A stretch of DNA of 64,000 nucleotides from the NCBI GenBank assembly GCA_013398015.1, contig VZRR01009915.1, positions 54,937-118,936 on the forward strand, given 5' to 3'. The number at the start of each line of letters is the position of its first letter. Positions within the stretch are counted from its first letter, which is position 1. The stretch is from Oreocharis arfaki (taxonomy: Eukaryota; Chordata; Aves; Passeriformes; Paramythiidae). The notes beneath the pieces are model-generated. The model was not told the origin of the DNA. It saw only the letters and a program-made list of their open reading frames with translations, and made no database searches. The translations under genes were made by a program, and so were the position numbers. Positions 36,890-49,192 of this stretch are shown here, piece by piece.

Positions 36890-37516
36890 TCAGGCGCGGA
36901 GATAGTCATTCTTAAGGCGACTGAGGCGGGCGCCGTGGCTGCGGACGGTGAGGGCCAGCAGGTCATACTTGTCGCGCAGCCCGCTGGAGACGTGGCGTGT
37001 CTCGCGGAGCAGGGCGCGGGCGTGCAGCAGCAGCCCCAGGAAGCTGTCGCCCAGACGGGACTCCTCCCGGCCGCCCTGCTCCTGCCCCTGACGGAATTTG
37101 CCCTCCAGCTCGCTCAGCGAGCGGTCCGAGCTGGAGTAGGCGTCGCTGATCTGGGCGGACTCGCGGCGCAGGTAGGCACCGTAGCTCTCCTCCCCGTCTA
37201 GGTCGTAGGAGATGCTCCTGCCAATGCCTTCCAGCACCCGGCCCGCGTCCTCCACCTGCCTCCCCAACACCGTCAGCTCCTCTCGCAGGCTGAGCCCGCC
37301 GCCCGCCGCCGCCGCCGCACCGCACCGCCGCTGCTCGCTCACCCGGAACAGCAGCTGGCACCGCTCGGGGTCGTCGTTCTCCTCGTAGTCCCCATCGGGG
37401 ACGAAGTAGTGGTGCAGGCTCCCGTTGGACATCTCGGGGTACAGCGGCCCCTCGAAGTACCCGCGGCAGAGGTTGCAGAGCCAGAACAGCCACAGCAGGC
37501 GCAGAGGGACCGGCAT
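36890..37516 (-). CDS. FIBIN: FIBIN, secreted fin bud initiation factor, complete single exon
   Basis: A complete 208-residue intronless gene (human protein 211). It begins MPVPLRLLWLFWLCNLCRG, a hydrophobic signal peptide of about 19 residues, followed by YFEGPLYPEMSNGSLHHY and DGDYEENDDPE, nearly identical to other vertebrate FIBIN proteins. Later conserved blocks include LGRQVEDAGRVLEGIG, SISYDLDGEESYGAYLRRES and LSRLKNDYLRA at the C-terminus. Asn31 (NGS) is a potential N-glycosylation site, and the second half looks helical. FIBIN is a secreted factor required for pectoral fin bud initiation in zebrafish; the molecular mechanism is poorly known. Residues 66-74 are an Ala/Gly run that replaces a more polar segment in human. 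The ATG (37514-37516) is the only one that yields the signal peptide. The gene lies on the same strand as BBOX1, as in mammals. Confidence 0.97.
   Translation of the reverse strand: MPVPLRLLWLFWLCNLCRGYFEGPLYPEMSNGSLHHYFVPDGDYEENDDPERCQLLFRVSEQRRCGAAAAAGGGLSLREELTVLGRQVEDAGRVLEGIGRSISYDLDGEESYGAYLRRESAQISDAYSSSDRSLSELEGKFRQGQEQGGREESRLGDSFLGLLLHARALLRETRHVSSGLRDKYDLLALTVRSHGARLSRLKNDYLRA
37286..37330 (-). repeat. (GCC)n tract inside FIBIN coding sequence
   Basis: A short, imperfect CCG trinucleotide run encodes the Ala5-Gly3 stretch at FIBIN residues 66-74. It is in frame and replaces a non-repetitive segment of the mammalian protein, so its length may vary between individuals or species. 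Confidence 0.7.
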
Positions 37517-37870
37517 GCTGCGGTTTCCCCGGCAGCCTAGGGCCGCCCGTGCCTCATGGGTCTCCCCGGTGCTGCCGGCTGCCTTCCCCGGCTCCGCTGC
37601 GCGCCGCCCGAGCCGCGTACCGCAGCACGGCCGGAGAGCTGGCGGCGGTCTGGGGCCGGTTGCGCCGCGCCGCTCTTAAAAGCCGGGCAGCCCCGCCGAG
37701 GGGGAAGCGGCCCCCGCGCCGCGCCAGGCAGGATAGGGCCGGGCCGGGCCGGGCCGCCCCCCGCCCCGGGCACCGGCCACAGGGCCCCAGCGAGCACCGC
37801 CCCCTGCATCGCCCCCGCGGGGGTGTCAGACTCGGGGAGGGAGGGATACACGTACACCTTTCTCCTCTTA
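37517..37870 (-). promoter_or_regulatory. FIBIN 5' CpG island and promoter region
   Basis: The CpG- and GC-rich block covering FIBIN (about 36.73-37.87 kb) continues roughly 350 bases upstream of its start codon and stops abruptly near 37870. On the minus strand a TATA-like CTTTTAAG (around 37675-37682) sits about 160 bases before the ATG, flanked by GC-box-like runs. Long open frames here on both strands are by-products of high GC content and resemble no protein I know. The exact transcription start cannot be read from sequence. Confidence 0.55.
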
Positions 37871-40800
37871 AGAAAGAAACCCCCCTAAACCTGACGTTGC
37901 TCAAGTCTGCTCTTCTTCCCTTTAGAAATGACTGCTTTGCTAACAGCCTGGTCTGCACAGCAGCTCAAACACAGGGCTTGGGACAGAGGGACTTCTCAGA
38001 GTTGCTCAGGCCACAGTTTGTCATTGATCAAAAACTGGGAAGGGAAAACGATGCAGGATCAAGTAGGAAGTGTAAAACAATAAACCTTGATAGGGTAAGA
38101 TGGGAAAATGAAACACAAAATTTGTTCTTAGACAAAATGTCGGATGTGTTTGAGGAAAACCCCATAACAGTGCATCTTGTGGGGCTGACTTTGTAAGAAG
38201 CGTTTCTTTTTCATAAAACAGTATTTTGGGTGAATCTAGTAGCAGAATGGCAACACGGTTGAATCGTGCATGTAACTTTTAGAAATCTGTCCTTACCATT
38301 TTTGAGTTGTTAAATCAAGATGAGATGACAAAAAGAAAGAGTCTGTGAAGTTACCAACTCCTTTCACATCATCTTTCCTCTTTCATGGAAAAAAATCACT
38401 AACTAGCAAAGATTATACCAAATCCTGCAGTCATCCAGTGTTAAAACTCCTGGTGCTGTTTGTGGGAGATTTGCATGCAACAGTATTTATATTGCTTCTA
38501 TAAACTAAGTAAGTGCTTTAACTATCATCTTGACGCTTTCTGCATGTTGTAAATAACTATGGTGCTGACAGTTAACTTTGTTGGGAAAATAGGCCAGACA
38601 CTTAAGATGTGTCTCTGCTTTTACACTATTATGCTGGGCATTGTAGATTAAAGCCTTATGTGGCTCAGGGGCCTTTGGGTCTGCCATTTCTTATGCTGCC
38701 ATCACTTTAGACACCTATAATTCAAATGCAGTCTCGACCCCCCTTCCCTCACACCAGCTTCATTCTGTAATCACAAACTGTCCTGTCTCTAGGCACACAT
38801 GGAGCCAATAGCTGCTGTAGAGACCAGCTGCTCATCTCAAGTTCAAGTGTACTGAGCTCCCCAAGCTGCTCCCTTCTTTGCTGACTGTTCCTTGAGAGGA
38901 TTCAGGGAGGCACCTATTCCTGTGTGTCTGGTAGGTTCGTGGGAGCTCAGTGATGGGATTAACTGTGTAGGCAGGCCCTTTAATGTAAGACACATAGCTA
39001 CTGAGTGCAAGCTGTCAGTTTAATGTGGCTTTTAATACTTCATGATAACCTTTGATATCAGTGTGCCTGGGTATTGACTTCAGAGTCTACTGAAGCACTT
39101 TACATAAGCATAGGTCATAAGACTAACACCAAGAAACAAAAGCAAAAAAAACCCGACCAGTTGGACAACCAACAGAAAACTAACCAGAAACAGCAGGAGT
39201 AATAACTGAAGCTTTCACTTACTGAATTGATATTAAGTAGTCTCTGCAAGTTCTGGAGTCATTTGAGATCACAAACACAGACACCTCAAGATGAGCAATA
39301 TTTGCAGTGTCTAGGCAGCTTCTCTTCACAGGCGACTTTCTGTTGAGAAGCCAGGCCAGACAAGCTATTGTAACAGAAGCACTCCACTCATTTGGAAACA
39401 TTTTGAATTTGTAGTTAAGTTCACAAAACACTCACATAAATAGGTTGGATTAGGCTAAGGTACTGTGCTTCAGCTTTCTATAAAATATTTACAGCTTATT
39501 CAACTTGAGGCTGTTTGGTATTTGTCCTTGGTCTGTGTTAGCCAACAGGGGCTCCTTGAAACAATTCCATTCCCAGGATGCTCTTGTTTCACCTAATGTT
39601 TTCACCCAAGAATTGGATCCCAATTCTTTGCCAATCATAGTACATTCTCTCCATCCATTTCCACCCAGGCTGGTATTACTGACAGCTGATTTGGCTGGTA
39701 CTCGGGTTGTAGTGGACTCTATTTTTGAGGTCTCCTCATGGAAGTACTGCACTGTAAATCACCAGTTATAGCTTTGTCAGCATGTTTATGCTTTCACCAG
39801 TGTGACAGAGGGTAAAAACCAACTAGTCTCAGTAAATATTTTATATCTTTGTACATTTAGACATTAAGAGGTGTATGCTGTTCCCTGCTGCAGCTGCTGA
39901 CTCTCTGCCACTGCTGTTTTCAATCAAACATGAATTATCCAGGTTTAATTTAAATTTTATATCCAAATAGCCTTGCCCCAAGAAACACACTTGGAATGTC
40001 TGCTTTTGAAGGAAGTCTGCAATTCGGGATCTGCAGTCTTAGTGATTCAGTGGGCATAGCTTTTTTGGGATGCATCCAAGAAACAGATCTTCCTTGTGGC
40101 ATGTTCCCATGAAGGCCCTCATTTAAATCCTGGCACTGTCAAAAGACCCGTTGATTTCGGTATTTTATCCTGCATGCCTGCTTAAGCATTTAAAAGTTAC
40201 TTCTGTATAAATGAGGAAAAACTTCTAGAAGCAAAAATAAAGCAGCATACTGGTACTGTTGTCTTACAAATACTTGGCATGATATACTCTGCTGTGGTAA
40301 AGCCATTGTTTTTCCACTGAACAACATTAGTTTAAAGTTGTATAAAGAACTGTAGAATTTACTCCGCATAACCTCTTATGCAACAGCACCAAAATCAGCC
40401 TTCAGCCCAGAAATGGTGGATAAACTGATGGCAAATGCACAGCTTAGCACTGGATTTCAGGTGACAGCTGTATACATCTTCCTCTGCAAACTATGCTTCA
40501 TCTTTGCATTTTGGCTCACATATAGTTGCTATTTCTGTTGTAGATAATGGCAAACTTTTCAGCATCAGAATATTTCAGATGTAAATGGCCATTAATTTGG
40601 AGAGTAGACATATGTTACATAGTCCTAAAGGCCCCACAGGCTTCAGAGTATAAATGTTTTCTGTCTACTGTCTTCTGTTTTCTTGCTATGAACTGTACTA
40701 TGGCTTTACATAAAAATACCTTGTTTAAACATGAGACTAACAAGTATGTGTATGTAACTTCTAATTGTAGGGTGCAGTGCTAAATGCTCGAATGGCATCA

Positions 40801-43800
40801 AGTGAGGGGGGCATGAAATAGTCCATGAAAGAGTAATGCCAGGGGTTTTTGTAGGAAAATTGCCATAAGGACATACCAGAAATTCTGTAGAGTAAAAAAA
40901 AAAGGTTTGGGGAAATGAAGCTTTTCTAATGTGTTTAGTATTCATTCAGTATAACTTTGCCATACAGCAGAAATTCGGAATCAGTATGCTGAAGCACAAA
41001 CCATACTGAATGTTCCAGGGCTAGAAGCATGTCTGGGGTTTCACCAAAATTTTGAATTTCTCAGAAAGGCATTTTTAATTCAGAATTAGAACAGCTGACC
41101 AACAGATATCTCAAAAACAAATTTGTAGAGAAAACAACTCTATTGTTAACTTGTTTAAGCTAACTGATTCTGATAACACTTTTCTCCTTCACAAACTTCA
41201 GGCTGAAGCGACATATGTGTCTGGGCACAGAATCCTCTGAGTCCGTTAGCACTGGCCAGTCTTGGATAAGCAGTACAGAAAACCAAATTTGAACAACACA
41301 AGTAGCTATAGAAAGATCGAGTATGAGGCTGAATGTGAATACAACCAATGGAAAAGGTCTGTCAGGCTGGTTGTCTCAGAAGAGTTTGCAATTAATATTG
41401 AACCTACTTCAGCTTTAGCCAACACCAAAATAAGCTTGGCCTTGGCAAAAAAATATGGAAAAAGATTTTACCACAGCCCATGTGTGTAGTGGGGGCTGGT
41501 TTACTTTATGGAAATATAATTTCCTTAAAGCAGAAAACTGAGGCTATGCTCAGTTTATTTTTATAAAGCGAAGTGATGCATCTGTGTGCTTCCTAAGAAG
41601 GGAAAAGTTTAAAAGAGAGTTGAAGCAGGATAAATATGTGCTGATATTTTTGTAGTTCAGTTTCTGTCTGTTGATGAAAAACCTTGAACTCCAAAAGGGA
41701 TATTGCTAGCATCTCTTCAGCAAGGTCCCTGAAGTGGAAATAATAACACTTCTGAAGTGGAAATGAAAACACTTAGAAAACATCATCGCTGGCCAGCACA
41801 TGGAGAAGTTTTCCAGTTACCATAAATGTGATTTGTTACAGAGACAACATATCATGCTTTTAACATGTTGATTTCATTTTCAATCCTTTCTGTGTTATTT
41901 TTAATGTTCTTTGTAAGCATGAAAAGGCTGCATGTGGAAACACATACTTTGCAGTGGTTACAGAAACATGGTTCACTAATTATTCATAAAAAATGCTTTC
42001 TGCTTCCATCTAACATGTTAGGAGTTAAATAAGATTTTAAAACCTCCAAATTTTCTTTTTTCCTTCTCTCGCTGTCTCACAAAATAGAGAAATCTTACAA
42101 TCTGACATGTCCTTCTCAGGCAGGGGCAGCAAAGAATATAAATAAAAGCCTTGGAAGAAGTCTGGAAGAGTGTGATGGGGAAATGCTGATGTCATCTCCA
42201 ATGGGATTACTCCATTTATACAGCTTCTCAGGATTTGCGGACCTATGATCTAATGTATTCATTTGAGGCAGGGTCTTGAGAACATAAATTTTCTGAAACC
42301 TGGATTTCACCAGGTCTGTTCTGTAGGTCTATTCTCCAACAATTTAAACACACTGAAGAATTTCCAGTTTTACCACCTTTATAGGGATGGTATTTTCTGA
42401 TTTATACACATAATCTTATATAATAAGATCAGGCATGAATTCCTCAATAAAAGCGAGATCCTGATGCGTTTATCCTGGTTAGTCATCAGATTTCCTCTTC
42501 TCACTAATCTTTTAAGGTCTTTGCTCATGAATTTAACGTGGGAGCCTACCTGTTCAGGCTACCCAACTTCATGTAGTTTTATTAAACGTCTCCACAAAGG
42601 ATTAACCTTCCTGCATCAGGTAAAACTGAAATATATGTAATAGTATCCTCTGTGCAGATGAAAGTAAGATAAGATGGAAAATGTCAAAAGATTCATAGGA
42701 TTTAACTAGTTTAATCTCCTCTCAGCTGTACCTTTCCAATTGTAGCATAAAAAGAATAACCCCCCCCCCATGCTCCTATAGTAAAATTCACTTGTATTCA
42801 CAGATCTATTTTTTAGGAGTTGAAAAATGTCCTTTTTGTATACTAACACATTCACTCAGATTTTTATTTAGGTGTTTTTAACAGCGTATTAAATTTAAAA
42901 CTAGGCAGACTTTGTATTTGAGCAGTGTAAATTCAGGCATGTGGTTTCAATTCAAACATCCAAAATCTCTGTGTTTAAGAAAAAAAAACAACAAAAAAAC
43001 CCCAAAAAACAACAAAACCGCGCCCCCCCCCCCAAGAAACCAGCATTCCGTTTAACAAACTTTTTAATAAAATTCTACTTGAAAAAGCAGGTGAAGGAAT
43101 TACTTACAGTCAGCTGTATATTTGTTTTTGCGCAGTTGTGGTTGACTGTTTCACAGGTTTTTAATGACTCAGTGCACACAGAGCACTCATTCAGCAGTCT
43201 GAACAGTGCGTTATTCTCTCATGCTTGAGGTTGGTGCAGAATGTCAATATGGAATTTATACCTCCTACTACAGTTTATGACTTTTATTTGGAATGGCATA
43301 GCTTAGGAATTGGCGTTCAAGGTTATTTCCTTTTGGCTCCGCAGATCCTTCTGCAGAGGATGCAATGGATGCTGGTGAAATTTGCCTCTGCAGCTTAACC
43401 TGGAGCCCCAGCATGGCTGTTTGCCCTGACTCTGAACCACAGGGCGTGGGGTGCTCCTCAGAGCTGCAGGAACATGACCTGCCTGCTTCCATATTTATGG
43501 TCAAGAAGCAAAGATCTATGATTGGCTTTAAAGTTTGGGGGCTAAGTTAGGCTTAGGAAATATTACAGCTCTTCCAGCTGGTAGCCTTGGATGAGAAAGC
43601 CCCATTCGGGGTCACTCACAGCCTCCAAACACCACGTTTAGTCTCAAATATCAGTTTGTTCAGGTTCTTTAATCCCACTGTGGTTTATGCTCCCAGATAT
43701 TGTGCAAACTGGACAACCTGTGCAAGGTTTCCCTAGGCAGTGTCTTTTCTGGGTGCTGGAAAGTCTGAGGCAGCAGTGCTGTAGAACCTCGGCAAATTTG

Positions 43801-44145
43801 GAAGGCTTTCCTACAAGATTATATAGGTGATGCCTGAGTGTCAGTATGCTGAAGGATCTCAGTGCTCAAACCCACAGAAGCACACAGAAGAGCAGATTCC
43901 CTCTAGTAACAGGATAAACGCTTCTGTTTCACAGTAAGCAGCTTTGGAGGCATTTAAACAATTTCCTATTTACTCTAAGAAGGTTCAGCAAAACCAAAGC
44001 AATGCTGTGACAACTGTTTGAAATCAAAATTAAGAGAGTTTATTCAAAATGAAGAAGTATCTGGAAGGCAGGGCAGGACAGCCCATCCTCTCCGCAAGAG
44101 TAGCCGGGAGTACACCTCTGTGGGTTAAATGGCGGCAACATGTGC
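37871..44145. other. non-coding sequence upstream of FIBIN
   Basis: Six kilobases with no recognised exon or transposon beyond simple C/A tracts near 42.76 and 43.0 kb. As FIBIN's upstream flank it may hold developmental enhancers; that is inference. Confidence 0.5.
42960..43036. repeat. A-rich and C-rich low-complexity tract
   Basis: Runs of A interrupted by C, followed by about 12 C. A second C run is at 42761-42769. Length is unreliable in most sequencing data. Confidence 0.85.
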
Positions 44146-44514
44146 TGTCTATCATAAAGCATGGGTTGGAGGGGACCTGTAAAGGTCATTTGGTCCAACC
44201 TCCCTGCAATGAGCAGGGACATCTTCAACTAGATCCAACCTGAGTTTGAGTATTTCCAGGGGTGGGGTATCCACCACCTCTCTGAGCAGCTTGTGCCAGT
44301 CTTTCACCACTCTCATTGCAAAAAATTTCTTCCTTGTAACTATTCTTAACATACTCTCTTTTAGTTTAAAACCATTATCTCTTGTCCTATTACAGCAGAC
44401 CTTGCTAAAAAGTTGATCCCCATCTTTCTTGTAGCCCCCTTTAGGCAGTGGAAGGGGCTCTAAGGTCCTAGAGCCGTCTCTTTTCCAGGCTGAACAGCTT
44501 CCAACAGCCTTGAG
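44146..44514 (-). mobile_element. CR1 LINE 3' fragment
   Basis: A minus-strand CR1 copy. On the plus strand 'ggttggaggggacctgtaaa' is followed by 'agcagggacatcttcaact', 'caaaaaatttcttccttgta' and 'ttccaggctgaacagcttcc'. About 370 bp long, moderately diverged. Confidence 0.92.
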
Positions 44515-44790
44515 AGCAAAGGGAGCCTGTCAACAACTACAGTGTTGCCTCACCTTCTCCTCCTGCTCTTCTCCCAAGGAACATCCTGTGTAACTAGATC
44601 TCCAATATTAAATCTGCAGGTGGCATCAGGAGTGGCCAAACAGAGTGAATAGCAGGAGCTGATCCTTTTTACACTTAATTCACTGCCAAGAATGTGAGCA
44701 TGGCTCTGAGAATGGCATCTGTCATTTGCTGCCATTTTTTCTGCTGCAGTGACAAAAAAGGATTAAGAGTCTTACGATGCTTTAGCATTA

Positions 44791-45075
44791 ATGGAGAAAC
44801 GAACAACTTTAATAACTAAGACTCTCAGAAAAAGATACCAAGGACTGCATTTTCTAAACTACCACTCTCTAGCTCTCGTTGAAAGGGATGGGTACATTGC
44901 TCATGCTTTTGATGGGGCGCTGTCGAACATGGATCTTGGAAATATTTTGCTCTATATTGTAACTGGCTTGCTTGCACTTGGCTTACTTGCAAATTACTTG
45001 CAAACAGTAGCCTTTTCTCTTTTCCTTTTCTTTTTGGTGGGGGCCCTGAGAGTAATCTGTGAATTAGCACAATGA
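44791..45075 (+). CDS. unrecognised 94-residue ORF with two hydrophobic segments
   Basis: An ATG-initiated frame encodes a basic N-terminus (MEKRTTLITKTLRKRY) and two predicted membrane segments. The first covers about residues 49-67 (GNILLYIVTGLLALGLLANY) and the second about residues 70-88. I recognise no family. The start context is weak at -3 (T), though +4 is G. It follows a CR1 fragment by about 280 bases in a region with no other gene. A chance ORF is more likely than a gene, since many frames of this size occur in the window, but the two compact hydrophobic segments are tidier than usual. Confidence 0.15.
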   Translation: MEKRTTLITKTLRKRYQGLHFLNYHSLALVERDGYIAHAFDGALSNMDLGNILLYIVTGLLALGLLANYLQTVAFSLFLFFLVGALRVICELAQ

Positions 45076-45724
45076 ATAATACAGGAAACATTCTTTTCTG
45101 TTAACATAACTTTCCAGAAATGTTAGGCATTTCCAGATATGAGTTTTAATTCCTGGATTGTTCATTGTGTTAATTCCAGATGAGTTAGAAAAAAGAAGTT
45201 GTTAATCAAATTATAGCCTGCATAGTGCATTCTGACAGTTCTCTCTGACCACCACCTAATTATTGGTATCTGATGGGTAGCCCTGGGACAAAGTTGTTGC
45301 ATGAGAAAAATCATCATAGAAATCCTTCTGATAGAAATTTTCGGCAGTTTTTTTTTTTTTGATGAGGTGTGCAAAAGTGTTGGCATTTACTAATGGTATT
45401 GGTTTTCAAACATTTTCAAAGAATTAGCAGCATGATTTGATTAGGAACAACTCAGGATCTTGAAGATCACTCCTTGGAGAAAGCTGGTACATGCCAGAGC
45501 TGGTGGAGGATTTGAAAGTAGGCAGCCTTAACCACCAGAACTTTTCAGAGCAGCCAGCACATGTTTCTGCGACGCTGTAACAAACCCATACCAGGAGTTC
45601 TTCAGCACTCATCACCTGTACATGAGCCAACTCAATGAAAACCATCAAGACATCTGCATCTTTTAAAATGGGAGTGGCAGAGAAAATCTCAACAGGCAAC
45701 ATAGTGCCATTGACATGGATTTTC

Positions 45725-45876
45725 AATACCCTCAGGGATAGTGGGTGACTCCACCATTTCCCTGCACACGTCTCCTAGTGCTTGACAAACCTTTTGGTGA
45801 AAATTTTTTTCTATATCCAATCGAACCCTGCCCTAGTGCAACTTGAATCCATTTCCATCTGTGCTTTTAGACAAAT
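45725..45876 (-). mobile_element. old CR1 fragment
   Basis: A weaker match to the same part of CR1 that lies upstream of the 3' end: 'actccaccatttccctg', 'ccttttggtgaaaatttttt' and 'ctagtgcaacttgaatccat'. It lacks the 3' terminus, so it is an eroded internal piece. Confidence 0.6.
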
Positions 45877-47222
45877 TAAGGCTGAAGGAAACATTCCTGT
45901 CTATATTTAACTGTGTTCATGTCCTACCAAACTCAGCAGGGCTAGTTACATTCACAAGGCAAAGCACATGCTGTCCTCACAAGACAGGGCAGGAAGCGGA
46001 TGTTTTCTGAACAGACATCCCCACTAGTGGGTCACACAGCTGAGCCAGCAAGTTTCAAACATCATGGATGATCTCCTGAGGGGAGATCTGGAAAATGGGT
46101 TGACCACGTGTCCCTTTGAGGCATCTTAGCGCTTTTGTCCTTTCTGACTAATTGTTGTATACTTCCAAAACTGTACCAGTCACGTGAAGGATAACCCACA
46201 AAATAATCTTAGAAATTCTTTCTTGCTTATTTAAAACACATGTAATACTAGAATCTGACCATATCAGAACAAAACAGAAACAAGTACAAGCCAGAAAGAA
46301 GTGAAAAAACTGTTTTCTCACAATGACTGTGAAGGTGATAAAGTATGAACAGATACGCTTGCAAATTAGTAAAGATCAAAGAGAAAGTGTCAGGAAAGTG
46401 TAATTTTAAAATTTATGTAATGGAGAGTGTTAATTAAGTATTTTTCTTCAGGAAAAAAAATCCATGTAAAAGATCAACAGTTCAAATTCTTGGACATCTG
46501 AGGCTGGCAGCTATTTAACATAATCAAAATATTGCCTTTCAGCAACCTCATCTACTGAAAAACCAGTATCCACTGTTGCTGCTACTTGCACTACTCAGAC
46601 ATGAAAAAGATAGTATCAAATCTTGCCTGAAAGCTTTGCTGGATCCCAAGGCACATGTGCATGTAAGTTCAGACTTCCATGCTTGCATAGATCAGTAGAT
46701 ATATTTTAACCTTACTGAGTTTTGCAAACATTATTTAGGAGGTTCTTTTAGGTGTACACTTTGACTTTCATGGGTCATATTTAGGAATGGGGTCATGGCA
46801 ACATAATTTCTCATGACTTCAGGAGAACCGTAACTTCTGCACCATAACAACATGGGGATGTACACTGGATGTATAGTACATCAGGGACACAGCTGCTCTG
46901 TGCAGCACATCACTTAGAGGCATAGTAGTAGCTATAGAGATGAAATGTTTTTTACCTTTTCCATCAAGTATAAATCAGAATGAAAATAAGACTTAGCTTC
47001 CTACCATGACATCACTGTGAAGTCTTTAAACCATTTACTTATGCTCATTTTACGGTCGACATTCCTGTGCTGTTTGAATGCTAAAATATCATATATGTAA
47101 ATATAGCATGTAAATATTTAGGCGGTGTTTGCTGATGTTCCATTCTTTGCAGTAATTCTTAGCCATGTACACAGCTAGAAACACTCTGTAGCAGAATCTC
47201 TTCACTATATATACATATATGT
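45877..47222. other. non-coding sequence
   Basis: Between two CR1 fragments. Nothing recognised. Confidence 0.5.
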
Positions 47223-47410
47223 CTCATAGAACCATAGAATGGTTTGGGTTGACCTTCAAAGGTCATCTAGTCCAAGCCCCATTCAGTAAGCAGGAACATC
47301 TTCAACTAGAACAGGTTGCCTAGAGCCCTGTCCAACCTGACTTTGAATGTTTACAGGGCATCTGTCACCTCTCTGGGCAACCTGTGCCAATGTTTCACCA
47401 CCCTCATTAC
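47223..47410 (-). mobile_element. CR1 LINE 3' fragment
   Basis: The plus strand reads 'catagaaccatagaatggtt', then 'caaaggtcatctagtccaag' and 'ctctctgggcaacctgtgcc'. The truncated 5' side runs straight into a dinucleotide/tetranucleotide microsatellite. Confidence 0.92.
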
Positions 47411-47502
47411 ACATACATCTATGTATATATATATACCTACATACATGTATGTGTATATATGTATGTATGTCCATGTGTGTGTGTGTATATATGTATACAG
47501 TT
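47411..47502. repeat. (TATG/TA/TG)n microsatellite
   Basis: Alternating purine-pyrimidine tract of TATA, TATG and TG units directly beside a CR1 fragment. Likely to be polymorphic. Confidence 0.9.
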
Positions 47503-48139
47503 CCAGGCTTACAGTGACAGTTAGGAGGCTAACAATTTGAGTGCCTTGTAGCTCAGCAGGTAGCTGACCCAGGTCTGTATTTCACTACAGTTTCGTGTTC
47601 TAACCACAACCTTTTTTCCCCACCAACTGACTCTTGTGCCTTTGTGCCAACCTGGCAGCCCACCTACTTGCCACTTGGGGCTGGCAGTAGTGCCCAGGTG
47701 CTCCCATGCCAGTCTGAAGCTACTGCTTTCGTGGTACGATGGCTGCAGTGGAAAAGGAGGAAGCCTTCAGCAGCCCTGTTTGCATTTGCAGCTCAAGCAG
47801 CTGCTCCTTGTCTCCTTTGGGAGAAGAGCTGTGGGTCAGATCTCTGTGGTCAAGGCAACAGGTTGTACCATGCTGACTGAATCCTCAATTTTTTTCCCAG
47901 GTCAGCTAAACCCTTCACAGCCACGTCCTGCTCTTAAACAGAACAAGGAACATGGAGGTGGTTGCAAACCACCGTACTCTGCAGGAGATGTGTTTCAGTA
48001 GACTGGGAGCTAGAGAGCCTTCAAAGGTATACGGCACAGAGAGGAGCAATTTTGTTCCATTGAATACAAATAATCTTAACCAGTCATTTCCGGAAGTACT
48101 AAGGGAAAAGTCCACTTTAAAAAAAAAGTCCCTGCAGAC

Positions 48140-48514
48140 CATGATGAAGTAGCTGTCCCCCTGCAGACTGTGGAGGGCATGGGGATGCAGAGATTCACCT
48201 ACAGCCCATGGAGTAGCCCATGCTGGAGCAGGTGGATGCCCAAGAGAGTCCTGTGAACCTGTGGGAAACCTGTGCTGGAGCAGGGTCCTAGCAGGCACCT
48301 GCAGACCAGTGGAGAGAGGACACCAGAATGGAGCAGGTTTCCTGGTAGGACTTGTGACCCCTTGGGGTACCTGCATGGGAGCAGGCTGTTCCTGAAGGAC
48401 TGACTGCACCCCATAGAAGAATGACCCACATTGCAGCAGTTTGTGGACAACTGTTGCCAGTGGGATGGGCTCACATTGGAAAAGTTTTTGGATGACTGTT
48501 TCCTGTGGGAGACA
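48140..48514. repeat. imperfect tandem repeats, LTR-derived in appearance
   Basis: Loose 40-70-bp units recur, built round 'cc(c)atgctggagcagg' and 'gtgggaaacctgtgctggag' and later 'gacccacattgcagcag' and 'ggctcacattggaaaag'. Units of this kind occur in songbird LTRs, and the block adjoins the RNase H fragment. LTR ends were not identified. Confidence 0.5.
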
Positions 48515-48850
48515 GCCCCACAGAGCGTTTTCTGCCGTCCGTGAATTAGTGCAGAGGTAAATCACTGGCCATTTATCTTGTTCAGCAATATCCAAAACCA
48601 ACTGCACAGCTTTCAGCTCTGCAACATGACTTGATCCACCTTGTCCCGCAAAAGCTTCTGTCACTCGCCACATAGGGGTCCATATAGAAGCTTTATATTT
48701 TTTCCGGTGTTCCTACAATATATTAGGAACCAGCAGTGAAGAGAACACATCACTTTTCATTTTCTGGTAGCTGATTATGTGCTGGGGCCTCCTCAGCATG
48801 TGTCACCTTTTCCTCTTCCTCTGATGACTACAGTCCAAAATTTTCACCTT
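48515..48850 (-). pseudogene. degraded endogenous retrovirus pol (RNase H) fragment
   Basis: On the minus strand, 48515-48673 translates to an RNase H-like segment (SSHVAELKAVQLVLDIAE, then WPVIYLCTNS). It has the family's conserved Glu in the helix, but Asn occupies the site where a catalytic Asp is usual. Related sequence continues upstream to about 48850 with a stop and frame changes. Downstream the homology ends abruptly at the boundary with a repeat-rich block. No protease, polymerase core or integrase is recognisable. It is a dead remnant. Confidence 0.7.
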
Positions 48851-49192
48851 CAGGCCGCTTTGTGATGAATCCCAAGATCCCTGGGCAGTTGGGGTTTCCA
48901 GTTCAAGCTTGCTGCATGATCAGCATGACTCACTTACTCCATGTAGCATCGGTGGCATGATGTGTGGAAGGGACTTTCTTGGATTTTTTCCAGTACATTT
49001 GTGTTTGATTGTTTTGTTTTGTTTGCTTGCTTCTAGTTTGGTTTTTTTTTTTAGGAGACTACTATCTACTTTATCTTGTTTAAAACTTTAGTTCAAACCA
49101 TTGTATTTCCTCAAATGATTCTTTCTAACATTTCGTACATCGAATCAATGTTTTGAATTACTGTACCACAGCTTCAGGCTCATGTGACCAGA

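Noticed and set aside
36935..38196. Several long GC-rich ORFs on both strands over and upstream of FIBIN
   Set aside because: They overlap the FIBIN coding sequence or its CpG island and are Ala/Arg/Gly/Pro-rich composition artefacts.
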